A DNA stretch of 64,000 bases from DAOVRL01 sp023128595 (GCA_030628155.1 DAOVRL010000002.1:7211-71210); one strand, 5' to 3'. Shown: positions 9,014 to 19,225, counted from the stretch's first letter. The notes: a model not told the origin generated them from the letters alone. Translations and numbers: made by a program.

Positions 9014-11065
9014 ATGCGTGGTACGAGATACGCAATATATTTCTTAGGTTTGGGTGTGGTTGGTTTTTGCCTGTTTTGTGGGTGGCTCGTTATCGAGTCC
9101 GGGCTCTTTGAGTGCTCGTCTGGGGGAGGACAAGGCTGTATCCTTCTGCAGAAGATTGGGGGTGATCAGGATGGCGAAAAAAGCGATGCAAATGCCGCCC
9201 CTGCCGAGGAAACGGCCCCGCCCACAGGTGGCGGGGCTAAACAAACGCAGAGTATCGCGTTTTGGGCCGACGACACCGCTGCCAAGACCGTTATCTTAGG
9301 CGCCGAGGACCCAAATACCGAAGATCCGGAGTACGGGTACAAGATCCAGTGGGAGCTAAGCTCCAGAGGCGCGGCCATAAGGAAGGCTACTTTTAGCAAT
9401 GGAAATGATAATGGGTTTGACGACCGCGACCCCGATGACCCACGGCCATTGGTCGTTTTTTCTCCGGCGAAGAAGAGGGGCGGCGGTGAAGTTTTGGCGA
9501 TGGCTAACGGGCGTTTTGTGTTTGCTGAGTATGGGTTACAACTGCCGTTAGACAGACTTCACTGGAAGAGCTTTGGCGTTGAGCGTGGAGAAGAGAGCTC
9601 GCAGATCGCGCGGTTCGAGGTGATTATTGAGATTAAAGGCACGGGCGAGCAGGTGATGAAGCTGACCAAGACCTATAGAGTCAGGCCCAACAGCTATTTG
9701 CTGGACTTCGATATAGCTGTTGAGAATCTTTCCGCGAATGAGGAGAAGGTGCACTTCAATTTGTCCGGGCCGGGGGGTCTTGGCAGAGAGGCCTTTCGGA
9801 CGGATATGCGGAAGATTGTGGCCGGCTTTGAGGATGCAAAGGGCGAGGTTACGAGCGTAAGACTGGATAAGAAGAAACTGCATAAAGCGGCGGGTGATAT
9901 TGAAGCCAGGCGCCTGAAGAAGCCCGGCGGCAACTTTCTCTGGGCCGCTGCCGTCAACAAATACTTTGCGGCGATATTAGTGCCGCAGCCCGATGCCGAC
10001 AGAGACTATTGCGACTGGGTGACAGATAAGGTCGGCTGGGTGCAGAATCCTGATGGAGACGTCAAGGCGAATACCGGGGATGAGACCATCGGAGTGGAGT
10101 TGAATATTGCGTCCGACACGCTGGCCGCGGCGGGGCAAACCGGCAGCTCAAAGACGTATAGATTCCAGCTTTATATTGGGCCGAAGGACAAAAGCCTCTT
10201 TGATAAGAACGAAATGTATCGCAAATTGGGCTTTGTCCACACGATAGACTTTCTGATCTGCTGCTGCCCGGCGAGTATTATCAAGCCGCTGGCCTTCGGG
10301 ATACTGGCGATAATGAAATGGATGTACGGCTTTATCGGCAACTATGGCGTGGTCATTATTATATTGGTGTTCTGCGTTCGCATTATAATGCATCCGGTTA
10401 CAAAGAAAAGCCAGGTTTCGATGAGCAAGATGCAGAAGCTCGCTCCCAAGGCCGGGGAGATAAAGAAGAAATACGCCAACAACAAGGCGGAGATGAAGAA
10501 ACAAATGATGGCGCTTTACAAGGAGCAAGGCGCTTCACCGATTATGGGCTTTCTGCCAATGATGGTGCAAATGCCAATCTGGATTGCGCTGTGGAGCGCG
10601 GTGTATGCGAGTATCGACCTGCGTGGGGCGGCGTTTTTGCCGTTCTGGATTACGGATTTGTCGATGCCGGATGCCCTGTTTAGATTCCCAGCGGTAACTT
10701 TGCCTTTGTTCGGGAAGTTGGATTCGTTCAACTTGTTGCCGCTTTTGATGGGTTTGGCGTTTTACATGCAGCAGAAACTGATGCCCAAACAGGGGTCGGC
10801 GGCCACTAACCCGCAGGTGGCCCAGCAGCAGAAAATGATGATGATTATGATGCCGCTGCTGTTCCCGTTGATGTTGTACAAGGCCCCGTCGGGCGTGAAT
10901 TTGTATATTATGGCAAGTACTTTCGCGGGGGTTATTGAGCAGCACGTCATCCGTAAGCACATCCGCGAGAAGGAAGATGACGAGTCAAAGGGCCTTGTGG
11001 CGGTGACGAGCAAGACCGGCGGGAAGGTCAAGAAGAAAAAGCCCAAGCCGTTCTTCAAGACGTAA
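9014..11065 (+). CDS. yidC: Membrane protein insertase YidC
   Basis: YidC/Oxa1 family insertase that places proteins into the inner membrane, alone or with SecYEG. The 683-aa protein has an N-terminal signal-anchor (about 5-28), a large periplasmic beta-rich domain (about 60-390), and the conserved C-terminal insertase domain. That domain begins near GNYGVVIIILVFCVRIIMHP and includes helices around FLPMMVQMPIWIALWSAVYA and MMIMMPLLFPLMLY, then a lysine-rich tail. The ATG at 9014 has an AGAGG site about 10 nt upstream. A TTG at 8981 could add 11 residues but overlaps the end of the repeat tract. mnmE follows, a pairing common near bacterial origins. Confidence 0.94.
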   Translation: MRGTRYAIYFLGLGVVGFCLFCGWLVIESGLFECSSGGGQGCILLQKIGGDQDGEKSDANAAPAEETAPPTGGGAKQTQSIAFWADDTAAKTVILGAEDPNTEDPEYGYKIQWELSSRGAAIRKATFSNGNDNGFDDRDPDDPRPLVVFSPAKKRGGGEVLAMANGRFVFAEYGLQLPLDRLHWKSFGVERGEESSQIARFEVIIEIKGTGEQVMKLTKTYRVRPNSYLLDFDIAVENLSANEEKVHFNLSGPGGLGREAFRTDMRKIVAGFEDAKGEVTSVRLDKKKLHKAAGDIEARRLKKPGGNFLWAAAVNKYFAAILVPQPDADRDYCDWVTDKVGWVQNPDGDVKANTGDETIGVELNIASDTLAAAGQTGSSKTYRFQLYIGPKDKSLFDKNEMYRKLGFVHTIDFLICCCPASIIKPLAFGILAIMKWMYGFIGNYGVVIIILVFCVRIIMHPVTKKSQVSMSKMQKLAPKAGEIKKKYANNKAEMKKQMMALYKEQGASPIMGFLPMMVQMPIWIALWSAVYASIDLRGAAFLPFWITDLSMPDALFRFPAVTLPLFGKLDSFNLLPLLMGLAFYMQQKLMPKQGSAATNPQVAQQQKMMMIMMPLLFPLMLYKAPSGVNLYIMASTFAGVIEQHVIRKHIREKEDDESKGLVAVTSKTGGKVKKKKPKPFFKT

Positions 11066-11087
11066 ACCTAATGCGCTCCCGCCTACT

Positions 11088-11202
11088 GTCATTGCGAGGC
11101 GTGGCGAAGAATCTCGACGACGGAACGACATTTCCTTCCAAGGCCGGATTCTTCCCCTTCGAGCCTTCGGCCAGGCTAAAGGCTTTTTGCGGTCAGAATG
11201 AC
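11088..11202. repeat. Dispersed palindromic repeat (GTCATTGCGAGG type)
   Basis: Begins GTCATTGCGAGG and ends CAGAATGAC, with an internal GAATCT/GGATTCTT symmetry. It fills most of the yidC-mnmE spacer. It is a divergent member of the family also seen at 42772, 53026, 55031, 57254 and 61910. Confidence 0.65.
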
Positions 11203-11241
11203 AACGGGGCTGCCACACTTGTCAAGAGATAGAAGCACGGG

Positions 11242-12672
11242 ATGTACGAGCTTGATGACACTATTGTAGCGGTCAGTTCGCCGAGTATGGGGGCAAGGAC
11301 GATTGTTCGCATTACGGGGGCCAAGACAATCGAGGCCTGCGAGCAAATTTTCAGTCCATCGATTTCCAAAGAAGAGGCCGGTCTTTTTTCCGGGTATGTT
11401 GCGATTGACGAAGAGTTGAGCGTTGACGCCGCGTTGTATTTGTTTTTGGCGCCACATTCCTATACGGGCGAGGACGTTGCGGAACTTCATATCCGCGCGA
11501 ATTGGGCTGTTACCGAGGCGTTGATGGACAACCTATTGGGCAGGGGGCTTCGAACGGCCGGGCCGGGTGAATTTACGGCGAGGGCGTACCTGAACGGCAA
11601 GATCGATCTGGCCCAGGCCGAGGCAGTGAACGAAATCGTGGTCAGCTCGAACATATTTCAATTAGCTGCCGCTGAAAAACTCCTGAGCGGGCGGTTGTCG
11701 GAGGCCACGGAGGAAATACGCTCGGCGATTATGGACTGTCTTAGCTTGATTGAAGCGGGACTGGATTTCAGCGGCGAGGATGTCGAGTTTATAACCCAAC
11801 AGGAGGCAGTCGAGCGACTTGGTGGGATAAAGAAGCAGCTTGAGGAGCTGCTGTCCGGCGGCATCAGTTATGAGTCCGTTATTGATTTGCCGGCTGTGGG
11901 GATAGCGGGGGCTCCGAATGCCGGCAAGAGCAGCCTTGTTAATAAACTGCTCGGTGAGCAAAGAAGCATCGTCTCCCAGGAGCGAAAGACCACAAGGGAC
12001 GTTCTGACAGGTGTGCTGATGTTGACCCATTGCAGATGTGTGCTGTTCGATTGTGCCGGGCTGATATGCGAACCGGAAGGTATCCTCGATGAATTGGCAC
12101 AACAGGCGGCAATCGAGGCGCTGCGAAACAGCGCTGTGGTTGTGTTCTGCGTCGATATATCAAAGTCAGACTGGTCCGAAGATGTTTCGATTTACGGATG
12201 TGTGGAATCCGGAGCACTCATGCCGGTCGCGACGAAATCGGATTTGCTTTGTGAAGGTGCGTTGGTTGGTTGCCTTGCCGAGCTAAAGGGCGTGTTCGGG
12301 GCTGAGTTTCTGCCAACTTCAGTAAGGAACGGGGCCGGAATAGAGCTGCTGCGAGAAGCGATCGACACAAAGATTACCGAGCCGGCACTTGGTTCGGCGG
12401 CGCGATCGCGGGGTTTGCCTTTTTCAGAGAATGCCCAAAGCGCGATTGCCCTTACGGCACGGCACAAACAGGCAGTGACCGAGGCGATTGGGAACGTCGG
12501 TGAAGCCATCAGCGAATTGCAGGCAGGTAAGGATGAAGGGGCTGCAGAGGTTGTAGCGATGATGCTGCGAGCTGCTTACCAGTGCGTTTCGGCTATCGAG
12601 CAAGCGCAGTGCATCGAGGTTGACGAGCAGATATTGGAGAGGATATTCAGCCGCTTTTGTATAGGGAAATAG
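11242..12672 (+). CDS. mnmE: tRNA uridine-5-carboxymethylaminomethyl modification GTPase MnmE
   Basis: MnmE works with MnmG to build the cmnm5U modification at tRNA wobble uridine 34. The 476-aa protein has the N-terminal folate-binding domain (SYTGEDVAELH, GPGEFTARAYLNGKIDL), a helical domain interrupted by the G domain with P-loop GAPNAGKSS, G3 as DCAGL rather than the usual DTAGL, G4 as TKSD, and the family-defining C-terminal FCIGK with its reactive cysteine. Length is normal. The G3 and G4 changes are mild variants, and the protein is probably functional. Confidence 0.94.
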   Translation: MYELDDTIVAVSSPSMGARTIVRITGAKTIEACEQIFSPSISKEEAGLFSGYVAIDEELSVDAALYLFLAPHSYTGEDVAELHIRANWAVTEALMDNLLGRGLRTAGPGEFTARAYLNGKIDLAQAEAVNEIVVSSNIFQLAAAEKLLSGRLSEATEEIRSAIMDCLSLIEAGLDFSGEDVEFITQQEAVERLGGIKKQLEELLSGGISYESVIDLPAVGIAGAPNAGKSSLVNKLLGEQRSIVSQERKTTRDVLTGVLMLTHCRCVLFDCAGLICEPEGILDELAQQAAIEALRNSAVVVFCVDISKSDWSEDVSIYGCVESGALMPVATKSDLLCEGALVGCLAELKGVFGAEFLPTSVRNGAGIELLREAIDTKITEPALGSAARSRGLPFSENAQSAIALTARHKQAVTEAIGNVGEAISELQAGKDEGAAEVVAMMLRAAYQCVSAIEQAQCIEVDEQILERIFSRFCIGK

Positions 12673-12816
12673 CCGGGCGAATAGCTGGTATCGGGCATTC
12701 AACTCTTTGGGCCAAGATTTCAAGCTATCCTTATCCGGCTTTTTGTCACCGTTCAATCGGGTTTGCCCGCCTTTGTGGAGCAAAAGATCGTTATTTCCAA
12801 GGTCTTGGGTTTTTGG

Positions 12817-14751
12817 TTAGCTGTCCTTGGCTTCGAATTCGGCGTCGATTACATCGTCGTCGGCTTTTCTTTTTACGTCGCCCTCGGGCGGTGGAGTCGC
12901 CTGGCCGGCAGGTTCGCCGGTTGGCGCTGAAGCGGCCTGCTTTTTGGCGGCCTCTTCGTAGAGGGTTTTTCCCAGTTCCTGGCCGGCGGTGCCGAGGTTT
13001 TCGATGGCTTTCTTTATCGCATCTGCGTCTTCGCCTTTAACTGCTTCTTTGAGGTTGTTGACGGCACTTTCGATATTTCCGCGGGTCTCGGCAGAGACTT
13101 TGTCGCCGTGTTCTTTGAGCGTTTTTTCGGTTGAATAGATCAGTTGGTCGGCCTGATTCTTGAGGTCAACGACTTCTCTTTTCTTCTTATCTTCCTCTGC
13201 GTGTGCCTCGGCCTCCTTGGTCATCTTCTTAACCTCCTGATCGCTCAGGCCCGAGCTGGACTTAATCTCGATGGACTGCTGCTTTCCGGTGCCGAGGTCT
13301 TTTGCTGAGACGTTCAGGATGCCGTTGGCGTCAATGTCGAAGGCGACCTCAATCTGCGGGATGCCCCTCGGCGCGGGCGGGACTTCGGTGAGCTGGAACC
13401 TGCCGAGCGTGCGGTTGTCCCTGGCAAATTCCCTTTCGCCCTGCAGGACGTGGATGTCAACGGTGGTTTGACTATCGGCTGCGGTCGAGAAGATTTGTTT
13501 CTTGCCGTTCGGGATTGTGGTGTTTCGCTCAATCAATCTTGTCAACACTCCGCCGAGGGTTTCGACGCCGAGCGAAAGCGGGGTAACGTCCAGGAGCAGA
13601 ATATCCTTGACGCCTGCATCACCAGCGAGGATCGCGCCCTGAATGGCAGCGCCTAATGCAACGACCTCATCGGGATTGATGCTTTTGTTGGGCTCTTTGT
13701 CGAAGATGTCTTTTACGATCTCCTGGACCTTCGGGATCCTCGTGGAGCCTCCGACGAGCAGTACCTCAGCGATTTCGCCGGGTTTTAGCTTGGCATCATC
13801 GAGTGCTTTATGACAGGGTTCTTTCAGCCGTTGCAATATAGGTTCTGCGAGTGATTCGAACTTGCTGCGGGTGATGGTAATCTGCAAATGCTTTGGCCCT
13901 GAGGCGTCGGCGGTGATAAAGGGCAGGTTGACCGTGGTTTCGACCTGCGTGCTCAACTCGCATTTTGCCTTTTCGGCGGCTTCCTTGAGGCGCTGGTGGG
14001 CCATAGGGTCGTCGCGGAGGTCGATGCCTTCGGTCTTTTTGAACTCGTCGGCCAAATAAGTTATCAGAACGGCGTCGAGGTCGTCGCCGCCGAGGTGCGT
14101 ATCACCGTTGGTGCTGAGGACTTCAAATACGTTGTCACCGATGTCGAGGATAGAGATGTCGAACGTGCCGCCACCGAAATCGAAGATAGCGACCTTTTCA
14201 TTCTTTTTCTTCTCGAGGCCATAGGCCAGTGCGGCGGCGGTCGGCTCGTTGATGATTCGCTCGACCTCAAGGCCTGCTATCTTTCCGGCATCCTTGGTCG
14301 CCTGGCGCTGGGAGTCGTTGAAATAAGCGGGTACGGTAATGACAGCCTTTGTGACCGTCTCTCCCAGATAGTCCTCGGCGGTTTTTTTGAGGTCCTGGAG
14401 AATCATTGCCGAGACTTCCGGCGGGGTGTACTCCTTTGAGCGGACTTCGACCTTGACGAGCTCGTCTGCGGCGCCGGTGATTTTGTAGGGGACGATTTTT
14501 TCTTCTGCTGAGACCTCGTTGTGCCTTCGACCCATGAAACGCTTTATTGAGAAAACGGTGTTTTCCGGATTTGTGACCTGCTGATGGCGTGCGATTTGTC
14601 CGACGAGCCTGTCGCCCTTATCGGTAAAGCCGACGACCGAGGGTGTCAGTCTGGAGCCAGCGGAATTGACCAATACCTTGGGCGATGAGCCTTCCATTAC
14701 CGCGACCACAGAAATTGTGGTTCCCAAATCTATTCCGATGATTTTAGCCAT
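12817..14751 (-). CDS. dnaK: Chaperone protein DnaK (Hsp70)
   Basis: Hsp70 chaperone. The 644-aa protein has the ATPase domain with GIDLGTTISVVAVMEG (phosphate 1), IFDFGGGTFDISILDIG (phosphate 2) and LVGGSTRIPKVQE, a substrate-binding domain with the DVTPLSLGVETLGG segment, and a lid ending in an acidic tail. The usual GTTNSC is GTTISV here. The AAAGGAAC ribosome site sits 5-10 nt before the ATG. dnaJ and grpE are not adjacent. The nearest strong promoter on this strand is at 15686-15714, about 0.9 kb upstream, across a repeat-rich leader. Confidence 0.97.
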   Translation of the reverse strand: MAKIIGIDLGTTISVVAVMEGSSPKVLVNSAGSRLTPSVVGFTDKGDRLVGQIARHQQVTNPENTVFSIKRFMGRRHNEVSAEEKIVPYKITGAADELVKVEVRSKEYTPPEVSAMILQDLKKTAEDYLGETVTKAVITVPAYFNDSQRQATKDAGKIAGLEVERIINEPTAAALAYGLEKKKNEKVAIFDFGGGTFDISILDIGDNVFEVLSTNGDTHLGGDDLDAVLITYLADEFKKTEGIDLRDDPMAHQRLKEAAEKAKCELSTQVETTVNLPFITADASGPKHLQITITRSKFESLAEPILQRLKEPCHKALDDAKLKPGEIAEVLLVGGSTRIPKVQEIVKDIFDKEPNKSINPDEVVALGAAIQGAILAGDAGVKDILLLDVTPLSLGVETLGGVLTRLIERNTTIPNGKKQIFSTAADSQTTVDIHVLQGEREFARDNRTLGRFQLTEVPPAPRGIPQIEVAFDIDANGILNVSAKDLGTGKQQSIEIKSSSGLSDQEVKKMTKEAEAHAEEDKKKREVVDLKNQADQLIYSTEKTLKEHGDKVSAETRGNIESAVNNLKEAVKGEDADAIKKAIENLGTAGQELGKTLYEEAAKKQAASAPTGEPAGQATPPPEGDVKRKADDDVIDAEFEAKDS

Positions 14752-14759
14752 CTTAAGTT

Positions 14760-15600
14760 CCTTTCGTTATGACTTCGCCTCATAATATCCCGTAGTCGGC
14801 GCGCTTGGACCTGTGCCCGGCTGAAGTTAGGATGTGCAAAATGCGTGCCAATCGGGCAGACCACTTGCGCCGAGGCGCATAACTGCTTGTATTTCAAGTG
14901 GTTAGGTATTCTTTTGTGCAGTTTTGAGATAGTAGGATGTGATTCTTTTTGTGCCATTTTGGCAGATTCGACAGGCGCACGATGAGGCAAACCGAGGAGA
15001 CGGACCATCGGGCTGTGGGTTAGGAGGGTGTGAATTCTGTTTCCGGCGGTCTGTAAGTTTCTTTTTATGTGCAAGAGGAGAAAATGCACGGCGGACACGT
15101 CTAATTTCGGTTGTGGGTAATTGGGAGGGGTGGGGGCTTTGGGCGAGGTGGGAATTGGGTTTGATTGGGTTCGTTTTGGGTTCGTTTTTTTGAGTGGCCA
15201 AGGGTGGTTTGTTGTCGTAAACCTTTGCGAGACAGAAGGTTGCATTGGATTTGTCCATAAGAAGATTGGGTTTGAATTGGGTTCGTTTTGGGTTCGTTTT
15301 TCATTGTCCGAGGGGGTATAAAATCTCCGTAAACCTTTTTTATATATAGGGTTAGGTTCGTTTTTGCCTCGGTGGAAATTGGGTTCGTTTTGCATAAAAA
15401 GGGGCTGATTTGTAGAGTTCTCTCTACAAATGTAGAGAGTTCTCGACAGATGTAGAGCGCCGCAGAAGACAGAAGATGGATTTCCGGCGGGGCGGGATTG
15501 GTTGAGAGTGCAAAAGTCAAAGTGGAAAGTGGAAAATTGTGGAATCGCGACGTTGTCGGGATGGGTGTTTTCGTTGTTGGTTTGTCTGTTCATAATTACT
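14760..15600. repeat. T/G-rich low-complexity repeat tract upstream of dnaK
   Basis: Read rightward, the tract carries five exact copies of GGGTTCGTTTT (15167, 15178, 15279, 15290, 15381) and one near copy at about 15355. It also has a perfect 9-bp hairpin, TTTGTAGAG/CTCTACAAA with a TTCT loop, at 15409-15430, and further TGTAGAG copies. Read leftward it is open for 287 codons (14730-15593) and would encode repeated Asn-Glu-Pro and Lys-Thr-Asn-Pro phrases such as KNEPKTNPIKPN in one frame. It overlaps the dnaK start by 22 nt. I regard it as a lineage repeat rather than a gene, with moderate confidence. Confidence 0.6.
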
Positions 15601-15685
15601 TGTGAGGCAATGGGTTATGTTGGTTCGGGTTGGGAACCGGGTGGTGAGTATTGAATATCAATGATCCGCTATTAGTTTGATAGGC

Positions 15686-15714
15686 ATTATACACGAAAGA
15701 GAGTTGGATGTCAA
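15686..15714 (-). promoter_or_regulatory. Consensus sigma-70 promoter, leftward
   Basis: On the minus strand, TTGACA (15709-15714) and TATAAT (15686-15691) are separated by exactly 17 bp. Both hexamers match consensus perfectly. It would transcribe the repeat tract and then dnaK, giving a leader of roughly 0.9 kb. Confidence 0.7.
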
Positions 15715-15887
15715 GTGAAAAATTTAGAAAGCGGGGAGCGTATAGCGTGGAGCGTAGAGGGGGTAGAACACACAAGAACAGAAGGGTATAAGGCATAAGG
15801 CAGAGGTTGGGGGATTAGTCATCCTCGTTCATCCACTACTCTGCTACGATGCACAGGTCGAGGAAATTGATATCGACTGGTTGTTGT

Positions 15888-17501
15888 TCAGTTACCCTTG
15901 CCTTCGAGCCAGTGGTCGAAAAATATCTTGATATCCGCCCAATCAACTCCATCGGAAAAATCCAGGTCAGTTCCCTCACAGTCATTAGCACCGCTGCAAT
16001 TGCTATCCAGCCAGTGATTAGCAAAGAATGAGTAATCTCTAAAATCAACCCCGTGCGGACATAGAAAATCTGCAGATGCTATTTGCCAGATGAACCTCGG
16101 ATAGTTCATCCCCTCGCAAGTAAGGTCCCAGACACTAACAAAGTCCCAGCCGGCGTCGGTAAATGTAGTTCTGGTGTGCATCTGTGCGGTGGGCAGGCCT
16201 GCCAGATTGGTAGCTGTGCCGCTATTATAACCGATACTGACGGTTACGCCGTGGGTCTGGGTGTCGGTGTCCCAGAAGCAGTTCGAGACACTGCCGACAT
16301 TACTCCCCACCAGGCCGCCGACACGCTCGTCGGTTCCGTTGACATCGCCGGTAGAATAGCAGTGCGAGACACTGCCTCCATTTGCCCCCACCAGGCCACC
16401 GACATACGTATTACCTCTAACATCGCCGGTAGAATAGCAGTTCGAGACATGGGCACCATTTGCTCCCACCAGGCCGCCGACACCAACATCACCGCTTACA
16501 TCACCGGTAGAATAACAGTTCGAGACACTGCCTCCATTTGCCCCCACCAGGCCACCGACATTGGCGTGACCGATGACATCGCCGGTAGAATAGCAGTTCG
16601 AGATAGTGCCGAAATTTAACCCCACCAGGCCGCCGACATAGTCTTTACCGCCTACATCTCCGGTAGAATAGCAGTTCGAGATACTGCCATAGTAACTCAA
16701 CCCCACCAGTCCGCCGAGAGACCAACCACCACTGACATCGCCGGTAGAATAGCAGTTCGAGACACCTCCACCATTCGATCCCACCAGGCCGGCGACAGAC
16801 CACCCCGTTCCGCTGACATCGCCGGTAGAATAGCAGTTCGAGACACCGCCACTATTATCCCCCACCAGTCCGCCGACATCCTCGACACCATTGACATCAG
16901 CGGTAGAATAAGAGTTCGAAACAGTGCCGTAATAATTCTTCCCCACCAGGCCGCCGACATCCGACGAGGTTCCCCTTACAGAGCCGGTAGAATAGCAATT
17001 AGAGACACTGCCATCATGATTTCCCGCCACCAGGCCGCCGACAAACCTATCACCGCTGACAGAGCCGCGTGCAAGCGCCAGGTTCCTGACTTCGCCGTCA
17101 CCGGTATAGCCGAAAAGGCCCAGATAATCGTTACCGGCCCCGCCGTCGTCGATAGTCAGGTTTGTTATCTTACGGTCGTTCCCGTCAAAGACGCCGGTAA
17201 AGGCAGTCCCGTCAAAAGAATAATTGGCATTATTCGTATCTGGGGCGATAACGGCGGTGGAGTAGGTTCGCCCGGCCAGATTGACATCCGTGTCCAATCT
17301 CGTATAGTCGTCCCAGTAATTAGAATCAGCAGCAAACTCATCAAAGTCTGTTAATGACTGTATTAGCCAGGGTTCTCCTTCAGTCCCTGAACCAGACAAA
17401 GCCAGAGCAGTATCTACGCATAAGCTGCCTGTCCCCAAACAGCAGATGATTAAGAGTATAGCGACCCCGCCCAACAGATTTGAACTTCTCGTTCCAATCA
17501 T
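15888..17501 (-). CDS. Secreted GLUG-repeat protein with dockerin-like C-terminus
   Basis: A 537-aa exported protein. It has a signal peptide (about 1-35, hydrophobic VAILLIICCLGTG) and an N-terminal domain with YWDDYTRLDTDVNLAG. Ten GLUG-type repeats of about 23-27 residues follow, built on VGGLVGxN-GxVSNCYSTGDV (about 130-420). The tail (about 470-537) has two short blocks, DFRDYSFFANHWLD and DGVDWADIKIFFDHWLEG, resembling paired dockerin-like motifs. GLUG proteins are extracellular and often adhesive; the exact role is unknown. A GGAGGT site precedes the ATG. A truncated paralogue lies at 42491-42763. Confidence 0.8.
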   Translation of the reverse strand: MIGTRSSNLLGGVAILLIICCLGTGSLCVDTALALSGSGTEGEPWLIQSLTDFDEFAADSNYWDDYTRLDTDVNLAGRTYSTAVIAPDTNNANYSFDGTAFTGVFDGNDRKITNLTIDDGGAGNDYLGLFGYTGDGEVRNLALARGSVSGDRFVGGLVAGNHDGSVSNCYSTGSVRGTSSDVGGLVGKNYYGTVSNSYSTADVNGVEDVGGLVGDNSGGVSNCYSTGDVSGTGWSVAGLVGSNGGGVSNCYSTGDVSGGWSLGGLVGLSYYGSISNCYSTGDVGGKDYVGGLVGLNFGTISNCYSTGDVIGHANVGGLVGANGGSVSNCYSTGDVSGDVGVGGLVGANGAHVSNCYSTGDVRGNTYVGGLVGANGGSVSHCYSTGDVNGTDERVGGLVGSNVGSVSNCFWDTDTQTHGVTVSIGYNSGTATNLAGLPTAQMHTRTTFTDAGWDFVSVWDLTCEGMNYPRFIWQIASADFLCPHGVDFRDYSFFANHWLDSNCSGANDCEGTDLDFSDGVDWADIKIFFDHWLEGKGN

Positions 17502-18047
17502 CCTAATCTACCTCCAGTCCGGCCAGTGTCCATAGCCGGGCCTGCACAGATGAGCCGCGCGATGAGAAATCAGCGAAGGTGTCCGGCAATCGTTGCAAAG
17601 AATAGGATACCACATTTTGCCGGTCTTTTGAAGTTGAATTTGTGCGAAATATCGGACCCTACATGGCTTAGAAGGCAGGAAGACTGCCTTTTCTGACGTT
17701 TTAGAGGGATAACTACTATACAGTGCGAGATTTGGGGTGGAAAATTCCACGGATTTTCAAGAATTTTTGCAAATATTTTTGGGGGTGGGTGTCGGGTGGG
17801 GTTTGGACAAAGGGCTGACGCCTGAGCTAAACGGCCCTTTGCTTGTGAGCATCTATCCTATTGGCGCGACCGCAACGGCCCTCCCGGGCTCTTTCGAGGG
17901 AGGGAGTTGGAAGTTCAAAGTGTAAAGTGTAAAGTTGTGGTATAGCTGCGCGATGGTTGGACAGGCTCACCATCTTGGGCAACGTCGAAGGACAAATTCA
18001 AATGGGGAGGATAAATGGGAGAGGATGATTTGGCAGGCTGTTAGGAT
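17502..18047. other. Intergenic region, no gene recognised
   Basis: 546 bp between the GLUG gene start and the mcsB stop. It contains the GLUG gene's upstream region and a short GTGTAAAGTGTAAAGTTGTGG motif near 17920. That motif resembles one at about 15515-15540 (GTGGAAAGTGGAAAATTGTGG). No open frame here looks like a real gene. Confidence 0.5.
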
Positions 18048-19175
18048 TTAGGTTTGCTGGTTGAGTGCTGAGCGGATGATTTGTGCCCGGAGTGCGTCTC
18101 TATCGGTCGGATCGAGGGTTTCGCCGTGGTTTAACTGGAGATGAGCGGGGAGAGTGAGCATAAACAGGCGGTTTATGGTTGCGATGGAAATAGCCGGGCG
18201 TCCTTTGGCTTTGGTGGCGCCGCAGAGCGTGCAAAGCCTTTCTATGGCGGGAGTTGAGGCCCCCATGTGCTCGTGCATGTTGATGCCGAGTCGCAGGTGG
18301 CTCAGCAGGAACAGGGCCTCCTGGGAGCTTATCAAGTGGGCGTTCTGCAGCAGTGCCATCGCACGGGAGATTTTATCGTCGAGGACGTGGGTGTCCTTGG
18401 AGAGCAGGTGGTTTCGGGCAACGTTTTCGTACTCGATTACTTCGGGAATGATGTCGTTTTCAAATTGCGAGACGATTTGCGACTCCGAGACGCCGAGCGT
18501 TACCTGATTGGACAGTTGATAGAGATCGCTGGCGGCCTCGGTTCCCTCGCCGAAGAGTCCTCTGACGGCGAGGCTCATATCCTTAGCGGCGTTGAAGAAT
18601 TTCTCGATCTGGCCGGTCATTTTAAGTGCCGGCAGATGGAGCATTACCGAGACCCTTATTCCGGTGCCCAGATTAGTAGGACAGGCCGTCAGGTAGCCGA
18701 AGCGAGGACTGAAGGCATAATCGACCTTTTGCTCAATCATATCGTCGATCTTGTTTATCTGCTTTGCACACTGGGAGAGCTGACATCCGGCTTTGAGGAC
18801 CTGGATTCGCAGATGGTCCTCTTCGTTGATCATAGCGGTGAAGAACTCGCGCTGGGCCAGGACGACTCCTCGGGGGCCTTTGCCGAAGGCGTGGTGTCGG
18901 CTGATAAGATGTCGCTCGACGAGGAAATTTCTGCTCAAAGTGGGGGCTTTATCGACACTGATGTAATAGACTTTATCGCCTAATTCGAGCGACATCAGGA
19001 CGTCTTTTAGCTTTTTGAGTATTTCGGATTTTTCAGCGGTTGAGCACCGGCTGAGGAATTTATGGCCTGCCAGGTTTCTCGCCAGACGAATCCGTGAGGA
19101 TATAACGATGTCGGACAACGGCCCGGAGCCGTCAAACCACTCATTTATGTCGCCACTAATGTCAGTCAGTTTCAT
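18048..19175 (-). CDS. mcsB: Protein-arginine kinase McsB
   Basis: McsB phosphorylates arginine residues on proteins, marking them for ClpC/ClpP degradation in bacteria where it has been studied. The 375-aa protein belongs to the phosphagen-kinase fold: SSRIRLARNL near the N-terminus, the NEEDHLRIQ loop, and CPTNLGTGIRVSVMLHLP. Near the C-terminus TDRDALRA resembles the phosphoarginine-sensing RDRxxRA motif. It is immediately downstream of mcsA (50-nt gap), its zinc-binding activator, so the pair is an operon. ctsR and clpC, the usual further partners, are absent here. Confidence 0.92.
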   Translation of the reverse strand: MKLTDISGDINEWFDGSGPLSDIVISSRIRLARNLAGHKFLSRCSTAEKSEILKKLKDVLMSLELGDKVYYISVDKAPTLSRNFLVERHLISRHHAFGKGPRGVVLAQREFFTAMINEEDHLRIQVLKAGCQLSQCAKQINKIDDMIEQKVDYAFSPRFGYLTACPTNLGTGIRVSVMLHLPALKMTGQIEKFFNAAKDMSLAVRGLFGEGTEAASDLYQLSNQVTLGVSESQIVSQFENDIIPEVIEYENVARNHLLSKDTHVLDDKISRAMALLQNAHLISSQEALFLLSHLRLGINMHEHMGASTPAIERLCTLCGATKAKGRPAISIATINRLFMLTLPAHLQLNHGETLDPTDRDALRAQIIRSALNQQT

Positions 19176-19225
19176 ATTTTGTAGTGCGTAAATGGCTTTG
19201 CGTTTCGCATAGGACGCAAAGCGTA

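Noticed and set aside
14730..15593. 287-codon frame upstream of dnaK as a protein gene
   Set aside because: Composed of low-complexity Asn/Pro/Thr repeats and overlapping dnaK; treated as a repeat tract.
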